A DNA stretch of 45,694 nt from an uncultured Oscillospiraceae bacterium (lineage in GTDB: Bacteria; Bacillota; Clostridia; Oscillospirales; Oscillospiraceae): contig CALXDT010000016.1 of assembly GCA_944387125.1 (NCBI GenBank), positions 1 to 45,694 of the forward strand, written 5' to 3'. Below are positions 18,601 through 25,456 of this stretch, piece after piece. Every line of letters starts with the position of its first letter. Position 1 is the first letter of the stretch. The notes under the pieces were generated by a model that searched no databases, was not told the origin of the DNA, and saw nothing but the letters and a program-made list of their open reading frames with translations. Position numbers and translations under genes: made by a program.

Positions 18601-19873
18601 CTGCAATCCCAGCACGCTCCCTGACTCGCGCCGGGAGTTTACCAAGCAGATGCGCCGGGAAGGGTATACCATCCTGGCTCCCCAGATGAGCCCCATTCAT
18701 TTTGATCTGCTGGAGCCGGTGCTGCGCAAACACGGCTACCACATGGTTTTGCTGGACAACGACAATCGGGAGTCCATTGACGTGGGGCTGAAGTTTGTCA
18801 ACAATGATGCCTGCTTCCCGTCCATTACGGTGGTGGGGCAGATTATGCAGGCCATTTTGTCCGGGAAATATGACACAAATAGGCTGGCGGTGATCATGAC
18901 CCAGACCGGAGGCTGCTGCCGGGCCAGCAATTATGTGGCATTTATCCGCAGAGCGTTGGAAAAGGTTGGCTTGTCGCACATTCCGGTTATATCCCTCAAC
19001 GCCAACGGCATGGAGAAAAATGAAGGCTTCCAGATAACGCCCTCTCTGCTCTTTGACGCGCTGCAGGCGGTGGTCTACGGCGATCTGCTGATGCGCTGTC
19101 TGTATCGGGTTCGTCCATATGAAAAGGTTCCCGGTTCTGCCAACGCACTTCATGTCCGGCTGCGGGAAGCGTGCATTGACGCATTGACGGATAATACCAA
19201 TGGGGAAAGCTATAAGAGCTTGTGTGCCCGAATTGTTGAGGAATTTGACAGATTCCCCATTGATGAGACGATCAAGAAACCCCGCGTGGGCGTTGTGGGC
19301 GAGATCCTGGTAAAGTATATGCCTCTGGCAAACAATCACCTGGTGGAGCTGTTGGAGAAAGAGGGAGCGGAAGCGGTGGTTCCCGACCTGATGGACTTTA
19401 TCAACTACTGCCTGTACAACGGAAAGTACAAGGCGGAGTTCCTGGGCGCCAGGAAGTCCAGCAATATGATCGCGGATCTGGGTGTAAAGTTTATTCGTCA
19501 GGTTCGGAAGCCTGCGCTGGAGGCTCTGGAGCGTTCCGAACGCTTTGAAGCGCCCATGCCCATTGAGCAGATCGGTGAGCTGACAAAGCCCTTCCTCTCG
19601 CTGGGGAATCAATACGGCGAGGGCTGGTTCCTAACCGGTGAAATGGTGGAACTGATTCGCACCGGCACCCCCAATATTGTCTGCATTCAACCGTTTGCCT
19701 GTCTTCCCAATCACGTGGTGGGCAAGGGCGTTATCAAGGCGCTGAAAAAGGAGTATCCCCAGGCCAATATCGCGGCGGTGGACTATGACCCGGGAGCGTC
19801 CGAGGTCAACCAGCTGAATCGGATCAAGCTGATGCTTTCTGCCGCCAAAGAGAAACAAAAAGCAGCTGTATAA
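15635..19873 (+). CDS. Giant acyl-CoA dehydratase activase-like protein (two ASKHA domains, DUF2229, HgdB-like)
   Basis: A 1412-residue cytoplasmic protein. First activase-type ATPase domain: GIDIGSTTVKLVIL (about residue 6), ELGGEDAKIIYF (about 104), CAGGTGSFIDQM (about 127) and an ARCGVFAKTD cysteine loop. Second copy: LGIDAGSTTTKLALIG (about 318), LDIGGQDMKCIKL (about 418), ACSSGCGSFIENF (about 443) and GTRCTVFMNSN. A DUF2229-like segment (about 665-880; GIIGIPRVLNIYENYPFW) and a long HgdB/C-related C-terminal half follow. Related single-domain activases drive ATP-dependent electron transfer to 2-hydroxyacyl-CoA dehydratases through a [4Fe-4S] cluster. No dehydratase genes are nearby, so the partner and substrate are unknown. 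AGGAG lies 10 nt before the ATG at 15635. Confidence 0.85.
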   Translation: MNQIYRAGIDIGSTTVKLVILGDDDRILFGEYRRHHAHTQQTLRSLLIEASKQVGSCTLRPKITGSGAINLGKALSIDFVQEVVAVATALKAAAPQTDVAIELGGEDAKIIYFQGGLEERMNGVCAGGTGSFIDQMASLLQTDASGLNEAAKDYKQIYSIAARCGVFAKTDIQPLINEGATKADLAASIFQAVVNQTISGLACGKPIRGHVAFLGGPLHFLTELKAAFVRTLKLTEETTVDPENSHLFAAMGAALEAEDAQSVELNSLIERLEKGVQVSFEMPRLEPLFRDAAEYDAFCRRHAAAVVKKSDLASYSGNCFLGIDAGSTTTKLALIGEQGELLYHFYAGNQGNPILTAQFAVGELARQLPETAHIVRGCSTGYGEALLKSAFSLDEGVVETIAHCTAAAFFDPAVDCVLDIGGQDMKCIKLKNGTVDTIMLNEACSSGCGSFIENFASSLGYTPQDFAKKALFAKAPVDLGTRCTVFMNSNVKQAQKEGTSVSDISAGLAYSVIKNALYKVIKLASAEELGQHIVVQGGTFHNQAVLRAFEKIAGVEATCPDISGLMGAFGAALVAREHYKGQSSIMISLDEMQKLSYSSSSVRCGGCSNHCMLTVNKFPGGRRHISGNRCEKGAGSSSQGEKALNMVLYKQQRIFGYQPLKEAQAPRGIIGIPRVLNIYENYPFWAVFFKELGFRVVLSPFSDRKIYELGMESIPSESECYPAKLSHGHVQWLINQGVKTIFHPCVFYENQETQTAQNHYNCPIVVSYAENLKNNVEAIADGSVHYIRPFIAFTTEQTAADRLVKTAAEEWNIPAKEVRAAVHKAWLEQHQAKEDIKAEGKRLLAEMEAAGGRGVVLAGRPYHVDPEINHGIPELISSYGLTVFTEDSLPTDQIQVENLRVVDQWVYHSRLYRAAKFVSGRDDLELIQLNSFGCGLDAVTTDQVSEILEKSNKLYTLLKIDEVNNLGAVRIRVRSLLAAMDMRREKNIRCNPSTLPDSRREFTKQMRREGYTILAPQMSPIHFDLLEPVLRKHGYHMVLLDNDNRESIDVGLKFVNNDACFPSITVVGQIMQAILSGKYDTNRLAVIMTQTGGCCRASNYVAFIRRALEKVGLSHIPVISLNANGMEKNEGFQITPSLLFDALQAVVYGDLLMRCLYRVRPYEKVPGSANALHVRLREACIDALTDNTNGESYKSLCARIVEEFDRFPIDETIKKPRVGVVGEILVKYMPLANNHLVELLEKEGAEAVVPDLMDFINYCLYNGKYKAEFLGARKSSNMIADLGVKFIRQVRKPALEALERSERFEAPMPIEQIGELTKPFLSLGNQYGEGWFLTGEMVELIRTGTPNIVCIQPFACLPNHVVGKGVIKALKKEYPQANIAAVDYDPGASEVNQLNRIKLMLSAAKEKQKAAV

Positions 19874-19877
19874 CAAA

Positions 19878-19904
19878 CGGGCTGCGGCATGGTGCCGCAG
19901 CCCG
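19878..19904. terminator. Bidirectional terminator between activase and merR genes
   Basis: CGGGCTGCGGC (19878-19888) pairs perfectly with GCCGCAGCCCG (19894-19904) around a 5-nt loop. The T-rich side is better on the minus strand (CCCGTTTGTT), but the hairpin lies between converging genes and probably serves both. Confidence 0.75.
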
Positions 19905-19944
19905 CTTCCTTTCCGCCGTTGGGGTAAGACCTATATGGGTATGA

Positions 19945-20784
19945 TCAGGACTGGCTTTCCCCGGCGCTGGCGATATAAAACAGGATTTTTGTGATATATT
20001 CGTTTTCGTCGCCGGTAGAAAGGTAATCGTTAATGGCAAATTCATAGGAGTCGGAACAGATTTGGATCTTCCTTTCCTTGCAGTAGGCAAGAAGCCGCTC
20101 ATAGGCGCGGCCAATGGAAGGATAGTCGCCCACATGGTAGGTGGATACGCATCGGCCTGCCGGCAGCATTACAATGCCCGGGGCGTCCCCACAGGGTTCC
20201 ATGGGAAGGAAGACTGCCGAGGCTTCTGTATAGCGGCCTTGGCGAATCCGTTCATAGGGCACAACAGCGCCGCTTTGGTAAAAGACAGGGAGGTTTTCTT
20301 TGAAAGCCCGGACAAAACACTGCTTTGTGGCGAGGCTGACCATTTCCAGAGAGTGGGGAGAGGTCACGTCCTGCAGCAGGATCCATTGGGCACCCACTTG
20401 CTCCAGGGAAACCTCCGGGCGGTGTTTGAGCAGGGCAGGGAAGCACTCCATTTGCCGGCAGCGATGCTCCACGCGGCTTTTGATCACCTGTAGTTCCCGG
20501 ATCTGCTGATCGATCACAGTCAGCTGCCTTTTCATGGCGGCAAGGGATCGCTCGATGGTATAGCTCTGGATGTGCTCTTTAATCTCTTCCAGAGAAAAGC
20601 CGATCTTCTTCATAATCAGGATGGTATCCAAAAGATCCAGTTGACCGGTGCTGTAATAGCGGTATCCATTTTCTGGATTCACGTAGGCAGGGGACAGCAG
20701 GCCGATTTTGTCGTAAAAAATTAACGTCTGCCTGGATATATTTTGCAGCCTTGCCATTTCTCCGATGGAAAACAACTGGTTCAT
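19945..20784 (-). CDS. MerR-family regulator with C-terminal effector-binding domain
   Basis: A 279-residue regulator. Residues 1-70 hold the MerR winged helix (MNQLFSIGEMARLQNISRQT, then FYDKIGLLSPAY and NGYRYYSTGQL). A coiled-coil dimer helix (about 75-120, rich in KRQLTVIDQQIRELQVIKSR) is followed by about 150 residues of probable GyrI-like/BmrR-type ligand-binding fold. Such proteins usually bind hydrophobic or cationic drugs and activate exporter genes. The ATG at 20782-20784 has GGAG about 7 nt upstream; a longer in-frame reading to 21036 would run through the promoter and the divergent gene. It is divergent from the YitT-like gene, with which it shares the 20795-20849 region. Confidence 0.9.
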   Translation of the reverse strand: MNQLFSIGEMARLQNISRQTLIFYDKIGLLSPAYVNPENGYRYYSTGQLDLLDTILIMKKIGFSLEEIKEHIQSYTIERSLAAMKRQLTVIDQQIRELQVIKSRVEHRCRQMECFPALLKHRPEVSLEQVGAQWILLQDVTSPHSLEMVSLATKQCFVRAFKENLPVFYQSGAVVPYERIRQGRYTEASAVFLPMEPCGDAPGIVMLPAGRCVSTYHVGDYPSIGRAYERLLAYCKERKIQICSDSYEFAINDYLSTGDENEYITKILFYIASAGESQS

Positions 20785-20794
20785 AAAATACTCC

Positions 20795-20849
20795 TTGACT
20801 GTATAGTTGCTATATAGGTTATTATACAGGATGAAACCATGCTTTGCAA
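20795..20849. promoter_or_regulatory. Divergent MerR-type promoter region (19-bp spacer) with operator dyad
   Basis: Plus strand, toward the YitT-like gene: TTGACT (20795-20800) and TATTAT (20820-20825) are separated by 19 bp, the over-long spacer typical of MerR-activated promoters. A dyad CTGTATA (20799-20805) / TATACAG (20823-20829) is centred at 20814 in that spacer. Minus strand, toward merR: TTGCAA (20844-20849) and TATAAT (20821-20826) with a normal 17-bp spacer, so a bound regulator would cover both promoters. Confidence 0.75.
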
Positions 20850-20862
20850 GGAGGTTGTTCCA

Positions 20863-21558
20863 ATGAAACCCCGTATCGCTGCTTTTTGGAGCAGTATTTC
20901 TGATGGATTCACCAAAAGGAGTCTGCTGGGGATTCTGGCCGGCGCCATGATCTGCTCTTTTGGGATCCATAACATTCATCAGCGAACCAATATCACTGAG
21001 GGCGGCGTTTTTGGCCTGATGCTTTTGCTGGAGCATTGGCTGAAAATATCCCCGGCCTATCTTACACCGCTGCTGGATGCCCTGTGTTACGCTCTGGCGT
21101 TCCGGGCGCTGGGCGGCAGGTTTATCAAACGTTCCATCGTATCTACCCTGTGCATATCCGGCTTTTATTGGATTTGGGAGCAGTTTCCGCCGATGCTCCC
21201 GGATCTTTCAGATCAGCCGCTGCTGGCCGCGCTTTGCGGGGGATTGTTTGTGGGGCTGGGGGTAGGGCTGATCATCCGGCAGGGTGGTTCCAGCGGCGGA
21301 GATGACGCCTTGGCGCTGACCATCTCCCGTTTCACAAAATGGCGCTTGTCCCGATGCTACTTATTTACCGATTTTGTGGTTCTGGGCCTTTCGCTGTCGT
21401 ACATCCCCGTTGATCAAATTGGATATTCCATGATCACTGTGACGGTTTCCTCTCTTTTGATCGATTGGATCAAGGAATACAAAACAACGGGGCAGGGAAG
21501 AGATAACAGGAGAAGACGCTCCGGGGAAACCTGCGGGGAAGGCAAAACGTCGGGATAG
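20863..21558 (+). CDS. YitT-like membrane protein, short form
   Basis: A 231-residue membrane protein of the YitT/DUF161 type. GAMICSFGIHNIHQRTNITEGGVFGL (positions about 29-54; stretches GIHNIH and ITEGGVFG are typical) opens the first repeat, and GLIIRQGGSSGGDDALALT (about 137-155) is the second conserved block. About five membrane helices follow. The usual cytoplasmic DUF2179 domain after the last helix is missing and is replaced by a short basic tail rich in Arg, Lys and Gly. AAGGAGG lies 8 nt before the ATG at 20863. Function is unknown in the family. The MerR-type promoter suggests induction by a ligand of the divergent regulator. Confidence 0.82.
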   Translation: MKPRIAAFWSSISDGFTKRSLLGILAGAMICSFGIHNIHQRTNITEGGVFGLMLLLEHWLKISPAYLTPLLDALCYALAFRALGGRFIKRSIVSTLCISGFYWIWEQFPPMLPDLSDQPLLAALCGGLFVGLGVGLIIRQGGSSGGDDALALTISRFTKWRLSRCYLFTDFVVLGLSLSYIPVDQIGYSMITVTVSSLLIDWIKEYKTTGQGRDNRRRRSGETCGEGKTSG

Positions 21559-21621
21559 ACCGCTGTCGAAATTCCTATAATCAAAGTGTTGAAAACAGCG
21601 GGTTTGGTTTGATTTACCACC

Positions 21622-21650
21622 TTGCTTTTTTTACAGGCAGGCCTTATAAT
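21622..21650 (+). promoter_or_regulatory. Predicted promoter of prfB
   Basis: TTGCTT (21622-21627) and TATAAT (21645-21650) with a 17-bp spacer. The leader before the chosen prfB start would be about 110 nt long. I see no recognisable riboswitch in it. Confidence 0.65.
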
Positions 21651-21767
21651 ATTAAAAGGTATACGATCTGCTTCGGAAAAAAGACGGATCCTCCCGTGCT
21701 GTGTTCCGGCGGCTGGGAGACGCGGAAGCGTTTCTTATGTATTACTAACGAAATGAGCGTAGATGTT

Positions 21768-22895
21768 ATGAATATTGAATTTGATGTGTATAAGCAAAAA
21801 CTCAATGATTGCCGTCCCGCTCTGGAAGGGTTGGCGGACTCCCTGAATCTGGAAGGGATGCGCAATGAGTTGGAGCGCCTGCATGCGATGCAGGAAGCCC
21901 CCGGCTTCTGGGATGACCCGGAGAAAAGCCAGAAAATTGTAATGAAGGTCAAGCAGACAGAGAACAAGGTGGAGCGTTACGAGAAAATGCTCGCCTCCTG
22001 GGATGATCTGATGACCATCTGTGAAATGGCTGCGGAAGAAGACGATGATTCCATGCTGGAGGAACTGAAGGAAGGCTTCGCGCTTCTGGCGGAGAATATG
22101 GAATCCTGCCGTCTGGAGACGCTGCTTACCGGCCACTATGACAAAAATAACGCGCTCATGAGCTTCCATGCGGGCGCAGGCGGCACAGAAGCCCAGGACT
22201 GGTGCCAGATGCTGTACCGTATGTATACCCGTTGGGCTGAGCGCCATGGCTTTTCCTACAAGATCATGGACTATCAGGAAGGGGACGAAGCCGGGCTGAA
22301 GTCTGCGGATATTCTGATCGAGGGAGAAAATGCCTATGGGTTTCTGAAGGGGGAAAACGGCGTCCATCGTTTGGTTCGTGTCTCTCCCTTTGATGCCAAC
22401 GCCCGCCGCCAGACGTCCTTCGCGGCCATTGAAGTGATCCCTGATATTGAAGATGACAGCCAGGATGTGGAAATTCGCCCGGAAGACTATGAAATGCAGG
22501 TCTTCCGTTCCTCCGGCGCCGGCGGTCAGCACATTAACAAGACTTCTTCCGCTGTTCGTCTGATTCATAAGGCCACCGGCATCGTGGTGTCCTGCCAGAC
22601 AGAGCGGAGCCAGTTCCAGAATAAGGAGACCTGTTTGAGGATGCTGCGCTCAAAGCTGGTGGAGATCAAAGAGCGGGAACACCTGGATAAGATTTCCGAC
22701 ATTAAGGGTGTGCAGCAGAAAATCGAATGGGGCAGCCAGATTCGCAACTATGTATTCATGCCCTATACCTTGGTCAAGGATACCCGCACCGGCTGCGAGA
22801 CGTCCAATGTCAACGCGGTGATGGATGGAGCATTGGATCCCTTTATTGAAGCCTATCTCAACTGTCTGGCTACCGGCAGCTGGGTTCAAAAATAA
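21768..22895 (+). CDS. prfB: Peptide chain release factor 2
   Basis: Terminates translation at UGA and UAA. The 375-residue product carries the GGQ loop in SSGAGGQHINKTSSAV (about residue 250) that triggers peptide release. The RF2-type start EFDVYKQKLND and APGFWDDPEKSQKI (about 43-56) are also seen. The reading frame is continuous through the N-terminal region (SLNLEGMRNELERL, about 24-37) where many bacteria have a programmed +1 frameshift at an in-frame UGA; here there is no stop and no shift site. The start is uncertain: ATG 21768 fits homology, ATG 21753 is also in frame, and neither has a clear ribosome binding site. Confidence 0.94.
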   Translation: MNIEFDVYKQKLNDCRPALEGLADSLNLEGMRNELERLHAMQEAPGFWDDPEKSQKIVMKVKQTENKVERYEKMLASWDDLMTICEMAAEEDDDSMLEELKEGFALLAENMESCRLETLLTGHYDKNNALMSFHAGAGGTEAQDWCQMLYRMYTRWAERHGFSYKIMDYQEGDEAGLKSADILIEGENAYGFLKGENGVHRLVRVSPFDANARRQTSFAAIEVIPDIEDDSQDVEIRPEDYEMQVFRSSGAGGQHINKTSSAVRLIHKATGIVVSCQTERSQFQNKETCLRMLRSKLVEIKEREHLDKISDIKGVQQKIEWGSQIRNYVFMPYTLVKDTRTGCETSNVNAVMDGALDPFIEAYLNCLATGSWVQK

Positions 22896-22919
22896 TGATA
22901 AAAAAGTACCGATTAACAC

Positions 22920-22948
22920 TTGACCTTTGAAACGCATTATGCTATACT
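22920..22948 (+). promoter_or_regulatory. Predicted promoter of secG
   Basis: TTGACC (22920-22925) and TATACT (22943-22948) with a 17-bp spacer and a TGC extended -10. The leader of about 80 nt holds a small hairpin, ATTCGC (22994-22999) / GCGAAT (23005-23010), shortly before the ribosome binding site. Confidence 0.75.
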
Positions 22949-23035
22949 ATATGGGCTGTTGCGAGCTCATGCTATTGCATGATGCCATTTACTATTCGCA
23001 TTCCGCGAATCAGGCGGAAGGAGGTTACGCGAAAG

Positions 23036-23272
23036 ATGGAAATTTTTGAAACTGTTTTGGTTGTTCTGGAGGCTTTGTGCAGCATTGCTCTGATCGTGGT
23101 CATACTGCTTCAGTCCGGTAAGGAGGCAGGTCTTTCCAGAGCTTTGACCGGTTCTTCTGACTCTTATCTGAACAAGAATAAGAAAGGCAGCTTGGATCAG
23201 ATCCTGGCTTCCTCTACCAAGTGGATTGCCCTTGTCTGGATTGTTTTAACGCTGTGGCTGAGCCTGGTGTAA
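23036..23272 (+). CDS. secG: Preprotein translocase subunit SecG
   Basis: A 78-residue membrane protein, the small auxiliary subunit of the SecYEG channel. Two membrane helices (about residues 5-25 and 57-77) flank a polar loop containing LLQSGKEAGLSRALTGSSDS, the usual SecG wording. AAGGAGG (23018-23024) lies 11 nt before the ATG. The gene has its own promoter and is followed at once by an intrinsic terminator, so it is monocistronic here. I see no rnr, smpB or tRNA gene beside it. Confidence 0.93.
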   Translation: MEIFETVLVVLEALCSIALIVVILLQSGKEAGLSRALTGSSDSYLNKNKKGSLDQILASSTKWIALVWIVLTLWLSLV

Positions 23273-23285
23273 CTACCTAAGGACG

Positions 23286-23324
23286 AAAGAGACGGCATGA
23301 TGTTTATCGTGCCGTCTCTTTTTC
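23286..23324 (+). terminator. Intrinsic terminator of secG
   Basis: AAAGAGACGGCA (23286-23297) pairs with TGCCGTCTCTTT (23310-23321), continuing into a T-run. This is a classic rho-independent terminator 14 nt after the secG stop. Confidence 0.9.
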
Positions 23325-23402
23325 GCTGTTTCCGGGGGCATTCCTTTGCCGGCCATCAGTATCACCGGCTGGATCGGAGCCGTGCAGGCCGGTTTTGATA
23401 TG

Positions 23403-23482
23403 CTATGAGACGGGAATCTGTGATTTTCCATTCCGAAAATCACATGTTCGGCAGCGCCGTAAGGCGATGCCTTCTTGATGAA
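23403..23482 (+). repeat. Dispersed structured repeat, copy 2
   Basis: Second copy of the element at 11891-11970, in the same orientation. Hairpin A pairs GAATCTGTGATTTTC (23414-23428) with 23435-23449, with two mismatches near the base. Hairpin B (23450-23471) keeps GGCA-g-CGCC / GGCG-a-TGCC and has a GTAA loop. It lies in a 424-nt gene-free stretch between the secG terminator and pepD. Confidence 0.75.
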
Positions 23483-23504
23483 AGGGAAATCCTTTCATCA
23501 AGAA
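23472..23504. repeat. Perfect 14-bp hairpin joined to repeat copy 2
   Basis: TTCTTGATGAAAGG (23472-23485) pairs with CCTTTCATCAAGAA (23491-23504) around GAAAT. The arms share the GATGAAAG core with the terminator hairpin that stands on the other side of repeat copy 1 (GGATGAAAGATTTT). No T-run follows, so it is not a good plus-strand terminator. Confidence 0.6.
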
Positions 23505-23598
23505 ACAGTATCAGAATTGGAAAAAGGAATCCGCAGACAGCTGACGAATATTCAAACAGGAATTCCTATGAATTTGGGTAGATTTTTTTGGCAGACTA

Positions 23599-23607
23599 TG
23601 CTATACT
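23599..23607 (+). promoter_or_regulatory. Extended -10 promoter of the PepD gene
   Basis: TG-C-TATACT (23599-23607) is an extended -10 with no good -35. The 11-nt string TATGCTATACT also forms the -10 region of secG (22938-22948). Confidence 0.5.
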
Positions 23608-23696
23608 GACCCCAGAGGGGTTAGTAAATCAGAGTCTTGTCTTGCTGTCACGATAATGGCAGGCGGGATGTTTATTGTTGATAAGGAGCGACTGAT

Positions 23697-25139
23697 ATGG
23701 ATACGAAAATGCTTGCGGGTCTGGAGCCTGCTGCTGTGTTCGGCTATTTTGAAGAGATCTGCGCCATTCCTCACGGTTCCCGCAATACAAAGCAGATTTC
23801 CGATTATTTGGTGGAATTTGCAAAAAGGCATGGCCTGAGGTACATTCAGGATGAAGTGAATAATGTAATTATCTTCTCGGAAGGCACCTGCGGAATGGAG
23901 GATCATGCTCCGGTGATTTTGCAGGGGCATATGGATATGGTGTGTGAAAAGGCAGCCGGGAACCCCATTGATATGGCAGTGCAGGGATTGGAGATCAACC
24001 ACGACGGAGAGTATGTATTTGCCAACAATACAACGCTGGGCGGTGACGATGGAATTGCTTTGTCCTATGCCCTGGCGCTGCTGGCAGATTCTGAAATTCC
24101 CCATCCTCCCCTGGAAGTGATCCTGACTGTGGACGAAGAGATCGGCATGCTGGGTGCGGACGCGATTGATTTGTCCCAGTTGAAGGGGCGTACCCTCATC
24201 AACCTGGATTCCGAGGATGAGGGGATTTTTACAGTGTCCTGCGCCGGCGGTGCCAGAGCGACCATTTCGATTCCTGTAGAACGCCGTGCCGTCTATGGCC
24301 CCTGCATCCGTTTGAGTGTGGATGGACTGAGAGGCGGCCACTCCGGGCAGGAGATTGACAAGAATCGGGCCAACGCCAATAAGCTCATGGGCGAATTTAT
24401 GAGCCGGATCCAGAAGATTATGCCCCTTCGGCTGACCTCTCTGGCTGGCGGAAGTAAGGACAACGCCATTCCCAGAACCTGTCAAGCTACTTTGGTAGCC
24501 ATGGGCGCCCATCTGGAGCGGATCAATGACATTGCCAAGCAGTTCGAAGCGGAAATCCGGGAAACCTATGATGAGCCGGAAGCGACCATCCAAGCCTTTG
24601 ATGTGGACGCGCTGGGAGGAAACAGCCTTACGGCGGATTCCACCGCGCAGGTGATTGGCCTTCTGTGCGCAGCTCCCAACGGTGTGCAGTCCTGGAGCAA
24701 GGATATTGACGGATTGGTTCAGACCAGCCTGAATATGGGAATTATTAAGCTGGGGGATCGATTCTCTGTTACCTCCTCTGTGCGCAGCTCCGTAAATGAG
24801 GAGAAGCAGGAACTTTTGGAGCAGCTGAAGACCTTAGCCGAATTTTATGACGGCACCTACAGCCAGATGGGCGAATATCCCGCTTGGGAGTACAGAAAGG
24901 ATTCTCATCTCCGGGATGTAATGGTTCGGATCTACAAGGAAATGTTTGGCAAGGAGCCTCAGGTAGTGGCGATCCATGCGGGCTTAGAGTGCGGCCTTCT
25001 GGCGCAGAAGCTGCCCGGGTTGGATTGCGTATCCATCGGACCGCAGATGCAAGACATTCACACCAGCCGGGAAAAGCTGGATATTGCCTCTACGGAGCGT
25101 ACCTGGAGGTTCCTGCTGGAAGTGCTGAAAGCGCTGTAA
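23697..25139 (+). CDS. pepD: Beta-Ala-Xaa / Xaa-His dipeptidase, PepD type (M20C)
   Basis: A cytoplasmic zinc dipeptidase of 480 residues, the usual PepD length. Metal-site blocks are in order: QGHMDMVCEK (about residues 80-89), GGDDGIALSYALALL (about 116-130), VDEEIGMLGAD (about 145-155) and NLDSEDEG. The lid-domain motif GGHSGQEIDKNRANAN follows at about 213-228. GLECGLLAQKLPG near residue 428 belongs to the C-terminal catalytic half. Relatives cleave carnosine-like and other dipeptides. AAGGAG precedes the ATG by 9 nt. It is monocistronic, with a terminator-like hairpin about 100 nt downstream. Confidence 0.94.
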   Translation: MDTKMLAGLEPAAVFGYFEEICAIPHGSRNTKQISDYLVEFAKRHGLRYIQDEVNNVIIFSEGTCGMEDHAPVILQGHMDMVCEKAAGNPIDMAVQGLEINHDGEYVFANNTTLGGDDGIALSYALALLADSEIPHPPLEVILTVDEEIGMLGADAIDLSQLKGRTLINLDSEDEGIFTVSCAGGARATISIPVERRAVYGPCIRLSVDGLRGGHSGQEIDKNRANANKLMGEFMSRIQKIMPLRLTSLAGGSKDNAIPRTCQATLVAMGAHLERINDIAKQFEAEIRETYDEPEATIQAFDVDALGGNSLTADSTAQVIGLLCAAPNGVQSWSKDIDGLVQTSLNMGIIKLGDRFSVTSSVRSSVNEEKQELLEQLKTLAEFYDGTYSQMGEYPAWEYRKDSHLRDVMVRIYKEMFGKEPQVVAIHAGLECGLLAQKLPGLDCVSIGPQMQDIHTSREKLDIASTERTWRFLLEVLKAL

Positions 25140-25239
25140 AGACGCTGCTGAAGACGCGAAAACGTCAAAGTACGGAAGCAAACAAGGCTGTGACGAGCGT
25201 CGTGGGCAAATGTTATTTTGCATTCGGAAAAACTTGATT

Positions 25240-25272
25240 GCAGGGGGCGTCTTGACCGCCCCTTGCTTTCTT
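25240..25272 (+). terminator. Probable terminator of pepD
   Basis: GCAGGGGGCG (25240-25249) pairs with CGCCCCTTGC (25257-25266), including one G-T pair, followed by TTTCTTC. The remainder of the gene-free stretch 25140-25456 contains only this and the next hairpin; short ORFs in it show no ribosome binding site or recognisable protein. Confidence 0.6.
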
Positions 25273-25413
25273 CTCCAGCCACACTCTGCGGGTGTGGAGC
25301 CTTATACAAGAAGAAACAACCGCCGGGGATGGGCTTTGAAGAAACAGCCGCCGGCGGCAAAATGGGATATCCAATGGGGACATTCCATGAAAAACGGATA
25401 TCGGATCATGATC

Positions 25414-25452
25414 AAAAAGGGCGAAAGGCAAATTGCGCTTTCGCCCTTTTTT
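25414..25452. terminator. Bidirectional terminator between pepD and araC-type gene
   Basis: AAAAAGGGCGAAAG (25414-25427) pairs with CTTTCGCCCTTTTT (25438-25451). It has T-runs on both strands and lies 5 nt from the stop of the minus-strand regulator. Confidence 0.85.
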
Positions 25453-25456
25453 ACGG

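Noticed and set aside
15614-19612. A 1332-codon open frame antisense to the activase gene
   Set aside because: It mirrors the codon bias of the plus-strand gene, has no ribosome binding site or recognisable domain, and the plus frame carries clear activase motifs.
21657-21767. A riboswitch or T-box in the prfB leader
   Set aside because: No conserved T-box or other known riboswitch string is visible in about 110 nt.
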